A DNA stretch of 64,000 nt from Deltaproteobacteria bacterium (GTDB taxonomy: Bacteria > Desulfobacterota > Binatia > Binatales > Binataceae), in contig JAJYYI010000023.1 of assembly GCA_021801125.1 (NCBI GenBank), positions 28,109 to 92,108 on the forward strand, given 5' to 3'. Shown here piece after piece: positions 34,374-43,592 of this stretch. The position numbers and the translations under genes are program-made. How positions within the stretch are numbered: the stretch's first letter is position 1; every line of letters starts with the position of its first letter. The notes beneath the pieces were generated by a model, which did no database searches, had not been told where the DNA came from, and saw only the letters and a program-made list of their open reading frames with translations.

Positions 34374-35249
34374 ATGGAAATAGGCAAACTAGGAGCATGG
34401 TTTTTTCTCGATGCCATGAATGCTCAGGAGACCGCGGATTTCGCCCGCACCGTCGAGCGCCTCGGTTACAGCACGCTGTGGATTCCGGAGGCGGTCGGCC
34501 GCGAGCCTTTCGCTCACGCGGGCTATCTGTTGAGCAAGACCGACCGGCTGGTGATCGCTACCGGAATCGCGAATATCTGGGCGCGCGACGCGATGACGAT
34601 GGCGGCCGGTGCGCGAACGCTGGCTGAGCTTTCCGGCGGCCGCTTCGCCCTCGGTATCGGTGTCAGCCACGAACCGCTAGTCGGGCGTCTGCGAGGCCAC
34701 GATTACAAGAAGCCCTACAGCTACATGCGCGAGTACGTCTCCAAGATGAAGGGCGCGCTTTACAAGGCGGTCGCTCCCAAGGAAGAGCCGCCGCTGTTGC
34801 TCGCCGCGTTGCATCCCAAGATGCTGCAGCTTGCCGCCACCGAAGCCACCGGCACGCATACTTACTTCGTTCCGCCGGAGCATACGGCCAAGGCCCGCGC
34901 CGCCATCGGTCCCAAACCGTGGATCTGCGCCGCACAGGCCGTCATCCTTGAGACCGACGCTCAGGTGGCGCGCCGCGTGGCCCGCGAGTACATGAAAACC
35001 TACGTTCCGCGACTGCCGAACTACACCCGCAACCTGCAAAATCTGGGCTACCCCGACAGCGACTTCGCTAACGGGTGCAGCGACCGGCTAGTGGACGATA
35101 TCGTGGCTTGGGGAACCGCCGACAAGATTCGCGAGCGTATTGAGGCTCACCTCAGAGCCGGCGCCACGCAGGTTTGCGTCCTGCCGCTACGAGCCGACGG
35201 CAAGCCGACACCCGACGTCCGCGTGCTGGAAGCTTTGGCCGGCCGTTAG
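34374..35249 (+). CDS. LLM-class F420-dependent oxidoreductase (TIGR03620-like)
   Basis: The 291-residue protein has the LLM fold: GKLGAWFFLDAMNAQE, YSTLWIPEAVGREPFAHAGY, LVIATGIANIWARDAMTMAA, GRFALGIGVSHEPLVGRLRG and PLLLAALHPKMLQLA. The short, compact form with GIGVSHEPLV resembles the TIGR03620 group of predicted F420 enzymes. GAGGTGAGCT precedes the ATG. It is divergent from the other LLM gene. Substrates are unknown. A perfect 34-bp palindrome follows the stop by 16 bases. Confidence 0.9.
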   Translation: MEIGKLGAWFFLDAMNAQETADFARTVERLGYSTLWIPEAVGREPFAHAGYLLSKTDRLVIATGIANIWARDAMTMAAGARTLAELSGGRFALGIGVSHEPLVGRLRGHDYKKPYSYMREYVSKMKGALYKAVAPKEEPPLLLAALHPKMLQLAATEATGTHTYFVPPEHTAKARAAIGPKPWICAAQAVILETDAQVARRVAREYMKTYVPRLPNYTRNLQNLGYPDSDFANGCSDRLVDDIVAWGTADKIRERIEAHLRAGATQVCVLPLRADGKPTPDVRVLEALAGR

Positions 35250-35264
35250 ATCCGGTTCAAGCGC

Positions 35265-35298
35265 GCTAGTGCCGTTCCAAGCTTGGAACGGCACTAGC
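35265..35298. repeat. perfect 34-bp palindrome
   Basis: The sequence GCTAGTGCCGTTCCAAG is followed directly by its reverse complement, with no loop, ending just after the LLM stop. No T-run follows on either strand, so it does not look like a standard terminator. A HindIII-type AAGCTT is at the centre. Confidence 0.85.
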
Positions 35299-35390
35299 CA
35301 CGCAATCCCTCATACCCGCCTTGTCAAGAGAACGACCGCGTCAAGCTGCCACGGCTTTCGCGGCCAAGTTGTCCGGCCGGCGCTAAGAGT

Positions 35391-35747
35391 TTACTCCTCG
35401 GAGAGGCCCCACTTTCGTTTGTTGGCGGCGACCTGTTCCGGCGTGGGCCTCGGCTCTTGCTGGAAGGTCTTTACCTTGAATTGATCCATGTCGTCCATAA
35501 TCTTGCGGTTTAGCTGGACGTCGTCCTGGAACAAGCTCGGCACGGCGGGTTCCTCGAAAATCGCTTGCCATGGACATTCAGGCTCGCAGGCGCCGCAATC
35601 GATGCATTCGTCCGGATGGATATACAACTGATTGGGGAAGGTCTCTTTGTCCTCTCCGACGTACTCGTAGATGCAGTCCACGGGACAGACGCTGACGCAT
35701 CCGGTATCCACACAATCACGGCAAAGCCGCGTAATGACCCAAGGCAT
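35391..35747 (-). CDS. ferredoxin family protein (7Fe-type)
   Basis: From ATG 35747 the protein has 118 residues. It has the Cys pattern of 7Fe or 2[4Fe-4S] ferredoxins: [16 protein letters not shown] near the N-terminus (a spaced C-x2-C-x4-C-x3-CP) and [13 protein letters not shown] (C-x2-C-x2-C-x3-CP) at about 48-60. The C-terminal extension resembles ferredoxins of Azotobacter FdI or mycobacterial FdxA type. It may feed electrons to an oxygenase or reductase, but no partner is adjacent. Upstream ATG options give an N-terminus not matching the family. Confidence 0.9.
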   Translation of the reverse strand: MPWVITRLCRDCVDTGCVSVCPVDCIYEYVGEDKETFPNQLYIHPDECIDCGACEPECPWQAIFEEPAVPSLFQDDVQLNRKIMDDMDQFKVKTFQQEPRPTPEQVAANKRKWGLSEE

Positions 35748-36252
35748 AAGGCGTTTTGGTTCCTTTCTTCGAGTGCAGCAATGCAACCCTAAGGCTAGCC
35801 GGTTATGTCGGCGCTGAAAAGTGCGCCCAACGCATAGCCCGGCCGCCTGCTCGATTACGACGCTGAGCCGGTTTAGGCGCTGAGAGGCGCCGGGGCTCTA
35901 TCCTGGATCGAATATACAACAGCGCCTTAGTCGCGTAACCTTCCTCACTGCGGCGTTCCCGGCGCGGTCTCTACGGATCCTTCTGGGGCGCGAGTTTACC
36001 TGACATGAATCTAAGCGCAGCCCGCTGCAACGTTGACTTATGAAGTCCCGGCTTGCCCGGCTATAATTCAGTTGGCGGCGCCATCGTCCGCACGCCGGCA
36101 ACACCACGAGCCGTCCGCGCGATCTCGGCCGCGCGAGCCCTCGGCCCTGGTTGTGGGCAATTGGCCGATGGCCGGCGAGCGATAGGCAGGGGCGGTCGAA
36201 CGAGCGCGACGTTGTCAGCGCATTATCACTGGCATCAAAGGAGCGAACCTAG
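35748..36252. other. intergenic before fumC
   Basis: About 500 bases lie between the divergent ferredoxin and fumC genes. A TATAAT at 36062-36067 may be a -10 for fumC, about 185 bases upstream of its ATG, but no good -35 lies 16-18 bases before it (TTGACT is 23 bases away). No gene is seen. Confidence 0.4.
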
Positions 36253-37683
36253 ATGAGCAACGCGAAGAGTAAATCTCCGTCAAACAAGGGCACTCGGACC
36301 GAGACCGACAGCATGGGACCGATCGAAGTTCCGGCCGATCGTTACTGGGGAGCGCAAACGGCGCGCTCGTTGGTCCATTTCTCGATCGGAGAAGATCGCA
36401 TACCGCGCGAGGTCATCCATGCCTTCGGCATCATCAAGAAGGCAGCCGCCGAAGTGAATCGCGACTTGGGGTTGCTCGACGCCGAGAAGGCTCAGCTAAT
36501 CGCGACGTGCGCCGAAGAGGTGGCCGCCGGCAAGCTCGACGAAGAGTTTCCGCTGCGAGTATGGCAAACCGGTAGCGGCACCCAGACCAATATGAACGCC
36601 AACGAGGTGATCGCTAATCGGGCCAGCGAGATGGCGGGTGCGCCGCTTGGCAGCAAGCGTCCGATTCATCCCAATGATCACGTGAACATGTCGCAGTCTT
36701 CCAACGACACGTTTCCCGCAGCGATGCATATAGCGGCGGCCGAGCAATTCCATCATCGTCTGATTCCCGCCGTCACCTACTTGCGCCAGGAGCTTGACGC
36801 CAAGGCAGCGGCCTTCGCCGAGATCGTCAAGATCGGGCGCACTCATCTTATGGACGCCGTGCCGCTCACTCTGGGCCAGGAGTTCTCCGGTTACGTCGCG
36901 CAACTTGATCACGACCTCGCGCAGCTCAGAGCCGTTCTGCCCGCGCTCTACGAGCTGGCGCTGGGCGGCACCGCCGTCGGCACCGGCCTTAACACCCATC
37001 CCCGCTTCGCGCAGGCCGTCGCCGACCGCATCGCCGAGCTTACCGGCCTGCCCTTCGTCTCCGCGCCGAACAAGTTCGCCGCTCTGGCGGGCCATGAGGC
37101 GCTCGCGGCGGCCAGCGGCGCGCTCAAAACACTGGCTTGCTCGCTGATGAAAATCGCCAATGATATCCGCTGGCTCGGCTCGGGACCACGCTGCGGGCTC
37201 GGCGAGCTGATTCTGCCGGCTAACGAGCCCGGGTCGTCGATAATGCCCGGCAAGGTGAATCCGACTCAGTCCGAGGCGATGACGATGGCCTGCGTGCAGG
37301 TGATGGGCAACGATACGGCGGTCGGCATCGCCGCGTCGCAGGGTAATTTTGAACTCAACGTTTTCAAACCGGTGATTATCCGTAATGTCCTGCACTCCGG
37401 CGGACTGTTGGCTGACGCTTGCCGCTCGTTCACCGACCATTGCGTGGTGGGAATCGAAGCCAATCGCGAGCGTATCGACCACTTCGTCAACAACTCGCTG
37501 ATGCTCGTGACGGCGCTAAATCCACGCATCGGTTACGACAACGCGGCGAAAGTCGCCAAAAAGGCGTACGCGGAGAACAAGACTCTGCGCCAAGCATGCG
37601 TCGAATTGGGCTTTTTGCGCGGCGAGGAGTTCGACCGTTTAGTCCGCCCGGAGAAAATGATCGGCCCCGAAGAGGGGAGCTAG
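36253..37683 (+). CDS. fumC: class II fumarate hydratase
   Basis: The 476-residue enzyme hydrates fumarate to malate in the TCA cycle and is oxygen-stable, unlike Fe-S fumarases. Motifs: the N-terminal [91 protein letters not shown] and the fumarase/aspartase signature [22 protein letters not shown] lies 8-10 bases before the ATG. It is convergent with sdhB, so consecutive TCA steps lie side by side but are not one operon. Confidence 0.97.
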   Translation: MSNAKSKSPSNKGTRTETDSMGPIEVPADRYWGAQTARSLVHFSIGEDRIPREVIHAFGIIKKAAAEVNRDLGLLDAEKAQLIATCAEEVAAGKLDEEFPLRVWQTGSGTQTNMNANEVIANRASEMAGAPLGSKRPIHPNDHVNMSQSSNDTFPAAMHIAAAEQFHHRLIPAVTYLRQELDAKAAAFAEIVKIGRTHLMDAVPLTLGQEFSGYVAQLDHDLAQLRAVLPALYELALGGTAVGTGLNTHPRFAQAVADRIAELTGLPFVSAPNKFAALAGHEALAAASGALKTLACSLMKIANDIRWLGSGPRCGLGELILPANEPGSSIMPGKVNPTQSEAMTMACVQVMGNDTAVGIAASQGNFELNVFKPVIIRNVLHSGGLLADACRSFTDHCVVGIEANRERIDHFVNNSLMLVTALNPRIGYDNAAKVAKKAYAENKTLRQACVELGFLRGEEFDRLVRPEKMIGPEEGS

Positions 37684-37976
37684 CCTGCCATCCGTGCGCG
37701 ACGGTGTCGAGGCGACCCCAGCCTACTCGGATTACACGGATATCCTTTGTGAGGTCCGGTCCGACCCTGAACGCTGGGGTACACCGGCCCTCAGCGAGCG
37801 CGTAGGAGCATCGCACCGACTATTCCCGGCGCAAGCGTTCTCGCCTGCCCTGGGAAAGGTGAACGGCGCGCGATCCGTTCCCGCGCGGGGGAGCTATTCG
37901 AAAAGACGTGGTAACCTGGCCACAGAGCGGGCGAACCGGACCGACATTGCGCCGTGAGCCGCGGTTGGTCGTGACG

Positions 37977-38756
37977 CTAGCGCTTAGCCGCGGTGGTGGC
38001 TTTGCCGCGAAAGCCCGAGAAGATCTTGCCCAGCACCATCGTCACCGGGTCGTAGTGTTCGTCAACCACGCGCTCCTTGAGCGGAATGATAGCGTTGTCG
38101 GTGATTTTGATCTCCTCCGGGCAAACCCTGGTGCAGCACTTAGTAATGTTGCAATAACCAATCCCGTGCCGGTCCTTGAGGTCGGGGAGGCGGTTTTGCG
38201 TATCCAGCGGATGCATCTCAAGGTTCGCCACGTTGACGAAGTTGCGCGGACCAGCGAATTGATCCATCAAGCGATGGTTGCGCAGCACGTGGCAAACGTC
38301 CTGGCATAGGAAGCACTCGATGCACTTGCGAAATTCCTGAATGCGCTCGACGTCAGCCTGAGCCATCCGCCAAGAGCCGTCGGCCGCATCGGCCGGACGT
38401 GGAGTGAAGCGCTTGACGGTTTTCTTGACGCGGAAGTTCCACGAGACATCGGTCACCAAGTCCTTGAGCAAGGGAAAGGTATGCAGGGGTTGAATCGTGA
38501 CGACCTCACTCAGCGGCAGATCGGTGAGCCGGGTCATGCACATCAAGCGAGGAAACCCGTTGATCTCGGCGGAGCACGATCCGCACTTGCCGGCCTTGCA
38601 GTTCCATCGCACCGCCAGGTCGTTGGCCTGGCGGGCCTGGATCTGATGCACCGCGTCAAGCACCACCATACCTTCCGAGATTTCCGCCTGGTAATCCCGG
38701 AACTCACCGCCCTTGGCGTCGCCACGCCAGATTCGGAACGTTGCGGAAGAGCTCAC
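37977..38756 (-). CDS. sdhB: succinate dehydrogenase iron-sulfur subunit
   Basis: The 259-residue protein carries an N-terminal 2Fe-2S ferredoxin domain (CKAGKCGSCSAEINGF, then LMC) and C-terminal clusters in CIECFLCQDVC and CNITKCCTRVCPEEI. It passes electrons from the flavoprotein to the membrane anchor. The start ATG overlaps the sdhA stop (ATGA), showing tight translational coupling. It is the last gene of the sdhC-sdhA-sdhB operon. Confidence 0.95.
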   Translation of the reverse strand: MSSSATFRIWRGDAKGGEFRDYQAEISEGMVVLDAVHQIQARQANDLAVRWNCKAGKCGSCSAEINGFPRLMCMTRLTDLPLSEVVTIQPLHTFPLLKDLVTDVSWNFRVKKTVKRFTPRPADAADGSWRMAQADVERIQEFRKCIECFLCQDVCHVLRNHRLMDQFAGPRNFVNVANLEMHPLDTQNRLPDLKDRHGIGYCNITKCCTRVCPEEIKITDNAIIPLKERVVDEHYDPVTMVLGKIFSGFRGKATTAAKR

Positions 38757-40573
38757 TTCATCGCCTCGATAATCTGCCTGAGTTCAGCGGGCATCTCTCG
38801 AATCGGCTCCATGCGCACCTCGGCCGACCCGTCGCGTCCAGGCCGCGTCACCATGTTGACCTTGCCGAAGCGTTCGTCGCGCTCCGGGTAGTCAACGCGG
38901 AAATGAGCGCCGCGGCTTTCCTTGCGTTCGAGCGCACAGCGGCATATAGCCTCCGCCGTAACCAGCAGGTTGCGCAGGTCAATTGCAGTGTGCCAGCCCG
39001 GGTTATACATGCGGTTGCCGTCAACCTCGACGCGCTGGGCCCGCTCTTTCAGTTTTCGGATTTTTTCCAGCGCCTGGTGCATCTCGTCCTCGGTGCGGAC
39101 GATCCCGACGAGTTCCTGCATACTTTCCTGAAGCTCGCGCTGCACGGCGTACGGCGACTCTCCCGTCCCGCCGCTTGCGTGCTCGAACGGGGCGAGCGCG
39201 CGGCGCGTGATGTCTTCCACTTGCTGCGGGTCGATGCGCCCGGCCGGATTTTGCTTGGCGAACTTAGCGGCGTGCTCACCCGCCCTCTGGCCGAAAACCA
39301 GCAAGTCCGACAGTGAGTTGCCGCCCAAGCGATTGGCGCCGTGAAGGCCCGCGGCACTTTCCCCAGCGGCGAACAGGCCACGCACGGTCGACATTTGCGT
39401 GTCGGCGTCGACCCTCACTCCGCCCATCGCGTAATGAGTCGTCGGACCCACCTCCATCGGTTCTTTCGTGATGTCAAGATCGGCAAGCTTCTTGAACTGG
39501 TGGTACATGCTGGGCAGCTTGCGCTTAATATGCTCCGCAGCGTTCGGGATCCTTTCCTTGATCCAGGCGATATCGAGAAAGACGCCGCCGTGCGGACTGC
39601 CGCGGCCCTCGCGAATTTCGCGCACGATGCAGCGGGCCACGTGATCGCGGGTGAGCAATTCGGGCGGGCGCCGAGCGTTCTTGTCGCCCTGGGTGTAGCG
39701 CCACCCTTCCTCTTCGTTGTCCGCCGTCTGGTTGCGGTAAAGCGGTGGGATATCGTCGAACATGAAGCGCTTGCCGAGCTTGTTGCGCAGCACTCCGCCT
39801 TCGCCGCGCACGCCCTCCGTGACCAGGATGCCCGCCACGCTCGGCGGCCAAACCATTCCCGTCGGATGAAACTGCACGAACTCCATGTCGATGAGTTCGG
39901 CGCCGGCGCGATAGGCAAGCCCGATCCCATCGGCCGTGGATTCCCAACTATTGCTCGTGACCTTGTAAACGCGGCCTATCCCGCCAGTGGCGAGTACCAG
40001 CGCTTTGCACTTGAACAGGTGAAACGCGCCCCTTTCGCGGTCGTAACCCAACGCGCCGACGACGCGGTCGCCGTCGCGCAGGAGGTCCACGACGGTAAAC
40101 TCCATGAAGACGTCGACCTTGTCGTAGATCACTCGGTCTTGGAGGGTGCGAATCATTTCAAGACCGGTGCGGTCGCCGACATGGGCTAGGCGAGGATATC
40201 GATGGCCGCCGAAGTTGCGCTGCAGAATTCGTCCGTCCGGCGTGCGGTCAAATACGGCGCCCCAGGCCTCCAGCTCCTTGACCCTAGCGGGCGCCTCCTT
40301 GGCGTGAAGTTCGGCCATGCGCCAATTATTCACGTAAGCGCCACCGCGCATGGTGTCCGCGAAGTGGACCTGCCAGTTGTCCCGCTCGTCGACATTGCCT
40401 ATCGCCGCGGCCACCCCGCCTTCCGCCATCACGGTGTGCGCCTTGCCGAGCAACGACTTGCATACGATCCCCACCGAGACGCCTGCCGCCGCAGCTTCAA
40501 CTGCGGCACGCAGTCCGGCCCCGCCAGCACCGATTACGAGAACGTCGTGCTGATGCTCGTCATACTCGGCCAT
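38753..40573 (-). CDS. sdhA: succinate dehydrogenase flavoprotein subunit
   Basis: Counting from ATG 40573 the protein has 606 residues. It holds FAD: VLVIGAGGAGLRAAVEAA, covalent-FAD His in GKAHTVMAEGGVAAAI, HRYPRLAHVGDRTG, MEFVQFHPTGMV with DLMEF-like active-site residues, and GLFAAGESAAGLHGANRLGG. The ATG shares its A with the TAA stop of sdhC, so starts at 40591 are not needed. Gene order C-A-B matches the mycobacterial Sdh1 operon rather than the CDAB order of E. coli. Confidence 0.95.
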   Translation of the reverse strand: MAEYDEHQHDVLVIGAGGAGLRAAVEAAAAGVSVGIVCKSLLGKAHTVMAEGGVAAAIGNVDERDNWQVHFADTMRGGAYVNNWRMAELHAKEAPARVKELEAWGAVFDRTPDGRILQRNFGGHRYPRLAHVGDRTGLEMIRTLQDRVIYDKVDVFMEFTVVDLLRDGDRVVGALGYDRERGAFHLFKCKALVLATGGIGRVYKVTSNSWESTADGIGLAYRAGAELIDMEFVQFHPTGMVWPPSVAGILVTEGVRGEGGVLRNKLGKRFMFDDIPPLYRNQTADNEEEGWRYTQGDKNARRPPELLTRDHVARCIVREIREGRGSPHGGVFLDIAWIKERIPNAAEHIKRKLPSMYHQFKKLADLDITKEPMEVGPTTHYAMGGVRVDADTQMSTVRGLFAAGESAAGLHGANRLGGNSLSDLLVFGQRAGEHAAKFAKQNPAGRIDPQQVEDITRRALAPFEHASGGTGESPYAVQRELQESMQELVGIVRTEDEMHQALEKIRKLKERAQRVEVDGNRMYNPGWHTAIDLRNLLVTAEAICRCALERKESRGAHFRVDYPERDERFGKVNMVTRPGRDGSAEVRMEPIREMPAELRQIIEAMK

Positions 40574-41376
40574 TAGAACACTATTCTCCAATCGCTAATC
40601 ACGCCCATCGCGCACAAGCGCACGTATAGGTCGCTGAAGCCCACCCACGCGAGGCTACACCAGAACCATGCCATATGGCGCCGATTAAGCATGCTCGAGC
40701 AGGAGTACAGTTTGCTCTGCAGCGGGCATAAAGAAGGCTGGTTGAGCCTGCCGCCGCAAAGATGACGCAACGAATGGCACCCGAAGGTGTAACCACCAAC
40801 CAAAAAGACATCTAAAGCGATAACCAGGGTTCCGACACCGATACCGAAATGCTCGTGACCAGAGGCGTCGGTAAACCAGAAGGCGTGCCACACGTCGGTC
40901 AGCAGCGCCAGAACCAACAGCACCGCGAGGTACATGAAATAACGGTGAATATTCTGGAGCAGCAGGGGGAAGTAGTTCTCGCCCCAGTAGCTCTGGCGCG
41001 GTTCGCCCACTGCGCAGGCCGGCGGATCTGCCCAAAACGCCTTATAGTAAGCGCCCCGATTGTAGTAACAGGTCAGGCGAAATCCGGCGGGAATCCAAAG
41101 AATGAAAAGCGCGGGCGTGAAGACCAGCCAACTCGGATACCACCATGGCCGCGTGGCGCCAAACCATGCCTGCGGCGAACCCCATAGCTCCGGCGAGTAG
41201 AAGGGGGACAAATACCCGTCATAGCGATAATTCGCACCCTGAAGCGCCGCCCACGTCGTGTAGATTACAAAGGCAACCAAACCGATCACCACCGCCGCCG
41301 GCGATGCCCACCATGCGTCGCGGCGCGACGTCTGGCCGAACCGATCCTGTTGCGTTATCGCTACTGCTTGCGCCAC
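40573..41376 (-). CDS. sdhC: succinate dehydrogenase membrane anchor, Sdh1-type with Rieske-like motif
   Basis: The 267-residue membrane protein has about five hydrophobic segments and resembles the single anchor of mycobacterial Sdh1, not the two small heme-b anchors of E. coli. Sequence shared with that family: FRLTCYYNRGAYYKAFWADP (Cys103), PPACAVGEP (Cys121), NIHRYFMYLAVLL, FGCHSLRHLCGG (Cys200, His201, His205, Cys207) and HMAWFWCSLAWVGFSDLYV near the end. Mycobacterial Sdh1 has a membrane-embedded Rieske 2Fe-2S cluster in this subunit; the paired Cys/His here could bind one. It leads the sdhC-A-B operon. Confidence 0.87.
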   Translation of the reverse strand: MAQAVAITQQDRFGQTSRRDAWWASPAAVVIGLVAFVIYTTWAALQGANYRYDGYLSPFYSPELWGSPQAWFGATRPWWYPSWLVFTPALFILWIPAGFRLTCYYNRGAYYKAFWADPPACAVGEPRQSYWGENYFPLLLQNIHRYFMYLAVLLVLALLTDVWHAFWFTDASGHEHFGIGVGTLVIALDVFLVGGYTFGCHSLRHLCGGRLNQPSLCPLQSKLYSCSSMLNRRHMAWFWCSLAWVGFSDLYVRLCAMGVISDWRIVF

Positions 41377-41707
41377 AGCCCTTCCCCGGAGTGTTAGGTA
41401 AGCTTGAACGTAACTCCCGCACGCTTCAGCTGGATTTTGGGCCGTTACGCTCGCGCAATTTTACCACAAAAGCCTTCCGGATAGCCTTCCAACAAAGATG
41501 AAAAATGCTGCAGCACTGAATGAAGTATACTAAAGGTGAAAACGTTGTTCCGCGAAAGGTCCGCTCTGATGCTCGGGCGGTGACATGCCAAGACTGGACG
41601 CAGGCTAGCGCGACGCGGGTGGAGCACCGGCATCGCGCTCCAAACGCGCGGCCTGTGCGGGCGCCGCGGTTGTACGGCTAGTGCGAGCTGGCCTAAGATT
41701 TAGTTGC
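41377..41707. other. divergent intergenic region between sdhC and miaB
   Basis: These 331 bases separate the sdhC and miaB starts. A TATACT lies near 41526-41531 (in GAAGTATACTAAAGG) and might be a -10 element, but its -35 is unclear. No gene recognised. Confidence 0.35.
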
Positions 41708-43108
41708 ATGAAGGGTTCCCAATCAGCCGACATTTCCCTAGCGCCGGCGGTGTATGTCGAGACCTACGGCTGCCAAATGAACGTCGCGGACTCGCAGCTC
41801 GTGATGGGAATCTTGCGTCGCGCCGGCTATCAACGCGTCGAGCAACCTGACCAAGCCGACGTAATCTTGTTGAACACCTGCGCGATTCGCGAGCACGCCG
41901 AGGAACGCGTGCTCGGCCGACTTTCGGATTTGGCCCGACTGCGAAACCGGCGACCCGAGCTTAAGCTCGGCTTACTCGGATGCATGGCGCAGCATGACCG
42001 CCAGACGCTGCTTCAAAAGGCGCCCTACCTCGACCTCGTCGCCGGTCCCGACACTTACGCCCGGTTACCGCAAATGCTCCGGCAAGCGAATTTCGATCCG
42101 ATCGTGGACGTGCGGCTTAACCGTGACGAAACCTATGCCGGCGTCGTCCCGGAGCATGAACCCAACGCCGTGCGCGCCTACGTCACCGTTATGCGCGGGT
42201 GCGACGAGTTCTGCGCCTTCTGCGTCGTTCCATACGTGCGCGGGCGCGAGCGCAGCGCTGCTCCCGACGCCGTCATCGACGAGGTCCAAGCGCTGGCGCG
42301 CCGTGGCGTGAAAGAAATCGTGCTACTCGGCCAAACCGTCAACGCCTACCGCCACGGGGAAACCGGCTTCGCCGAGTTGCTCAGGATGGTCTGCGCGGTA
42401 GACGGAATCGAACGGGTTCGTTTCACTTCGCCTCATCCGCGCTTCATGAGTTCCGCCGTGATTGACGCAATCGCGTCCGAACCCAAGGTACAACCGTATC
42501 TGCATCTGCCGGTCCAGTCGGGTTCGGACCGCGTGCTGCAGACGATGGCGCGCGGCTATCGAGTCGGTGAATACCGCGCGTTGGTTGAGCGCCTGCGCGC
42601 GGCGATTCCGGAGCTGGCTCTTTCCACCGACATTATCGTCGGCTTTCATGGCGAGAACGACGATGACTTCGAAGCGACGCTCGAACTTTTGCGTGAGGTG
42701 AGCTTCGACTCCGCTTTCATCTTCAAGTATTCGCTGCGTGAAAACACCAAGGCCTACAGGCTCGGCGACACCGTAAGCGAGACCGAGAAGGGAGAGCGGC
42801 TGGCGACAGCGATCGCGCTTCAGGAGAGAATCTCGCTGCTGTGCAACCAGCGGCTCGTCGGACGCGACTTTCCGGTCCTGATCGAAGGCGAGGCTCGCCG
42901 CGGTAACGGGATGCTTAGCGGCAAGACGCCGCAATTTAAGACCGCTGTTTTCCCTGCCTCTGATGGGCTAGGTCCTGGTGATACCGTTTTGGTGCGCGTC
43001 GAGTCAGTAACCTCGCACTCGCTGCGCGGCGCGCCCGCTAAGGCTCCGCTTCAGGCGGGATCTGCGCCCGAGGTGAGGCGGCCTACTGGCGAGATGCCGA
43101 CAGTTTGA
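41708..43108 (+). CDS. miaB: tRNA-2-methylthio-N6-isopentenyladenosine synthase MiaB
   Basis: From ATG 41708 the protein has 466 residues; MiaB methylthiolates i6A37 of tRNA. The N-terminal UPF0004 domain has three Cys for a second 4Fe-4S cluster (YGCQMN, NTCAIREHAEER, LGCMAQ). The radical SAM domain has C-x3-C-x2-C in RGCDEFCAFCVVPYVRGRE. Later motifs include LHLPVQSGSDRVLQTMARGY and STDIIVGFHGENDDDFEATL. A TRAM domain is at the C-terminus. No other gene of the miaA pathway is near. Confidence 0.96.
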   Translation: MKGSQSADISLAPAVYVETYGCQMNVADSQLVMGILRRAGYQRVEQPDQADVILLNTCAIREHAEERVLGRLSDLARLRNRRPELKLGLLGCMAQHDRQTLLQKAPYLDLVAGPDTYARLPQMLRQANFDPIVDVRLNRDETYAGVVPEHEPNAVRAYVTVMRGCDEFCAFCVVPYVRGRERSAAPDAVIDEVQALARRGVKEIVLLGQTVNAYRHGETGFAELLRMVCAVDGIERVRFTSPHPRFMSSAVIDAIASEPKVQPYLHLPVQSGSDRVLQTMARGYRVGEYRALVERLRAAIPELALSTDIIVGFHGENDDDFEATLELLREVSFDSAFIFKYSLRENTKAYRLGDTVSETEKGERLATAIALQERISLLCNQRLVGRDFPVLIEGEARRGNGMLSGKTPQFKTAVFPASDGLGPGDTVLVRVESVTSHSLRGAPAKAPLQAGSAPEVRRPTGEMPTV

Positions 43109-43592
43109 GCTTGCCCTGACGGCACACCGCGGAACTTGACGCGCAGTTGCTGAATTTGAAGGGCTTTAGCTGCGCCCGAGGCGAGTGGTCGCAACGGGTC
43201 ACGAGCAGAACACACTGACCGCCCACAATAACAGTCCAGGGCTTCCTATACGTTGCGCGAGTATGCTTTTCTGATTATGACGTTTCAGCGCTGAAGCTTA
43301 GGTGATCACGATGGCGCCTGCGTGCTCGGGAAGCGGGCTCCATCCTCGTCGACTTCATAATCGACCCATCACCGTGAGCATGACTATCGTCTTCGCAAGC
43401 CTCGTTCAACAAAGAGCATCGCGCCTCGCCTCGATGGTCACCAGGGCGGTGAAGAACTGGCGCTTAAGCGACGCTGGGCGCCCGCGTGCCAGTTAGCGCC
43501 GCAACCTGCCGGCTGCGGCGCAAGAGCCGTCAGCGGCGATTGGCGCGCGAGACGAACGCGCTCAAGCTGAAAAGACGGGACGGAGTAACGAG
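43109..43592. other. intergenic after miaB, no gene recognised
   Basis: This 484-base gap lies between miaB and the first Rieske gene. It contains short spurious frames (for example 43302-43496 plus, Ser/Arg-rich). No promoter stands out. The GGAGT before the ATG at 43593 is a weak Shine-Dalgarno. Confidence 0.35.

Noticed and set aside
36496-37482. 328-residue frame antisense to fumC
   Set aside because: Same reason: fumC is certain, and the antisense frame shows no family motif.
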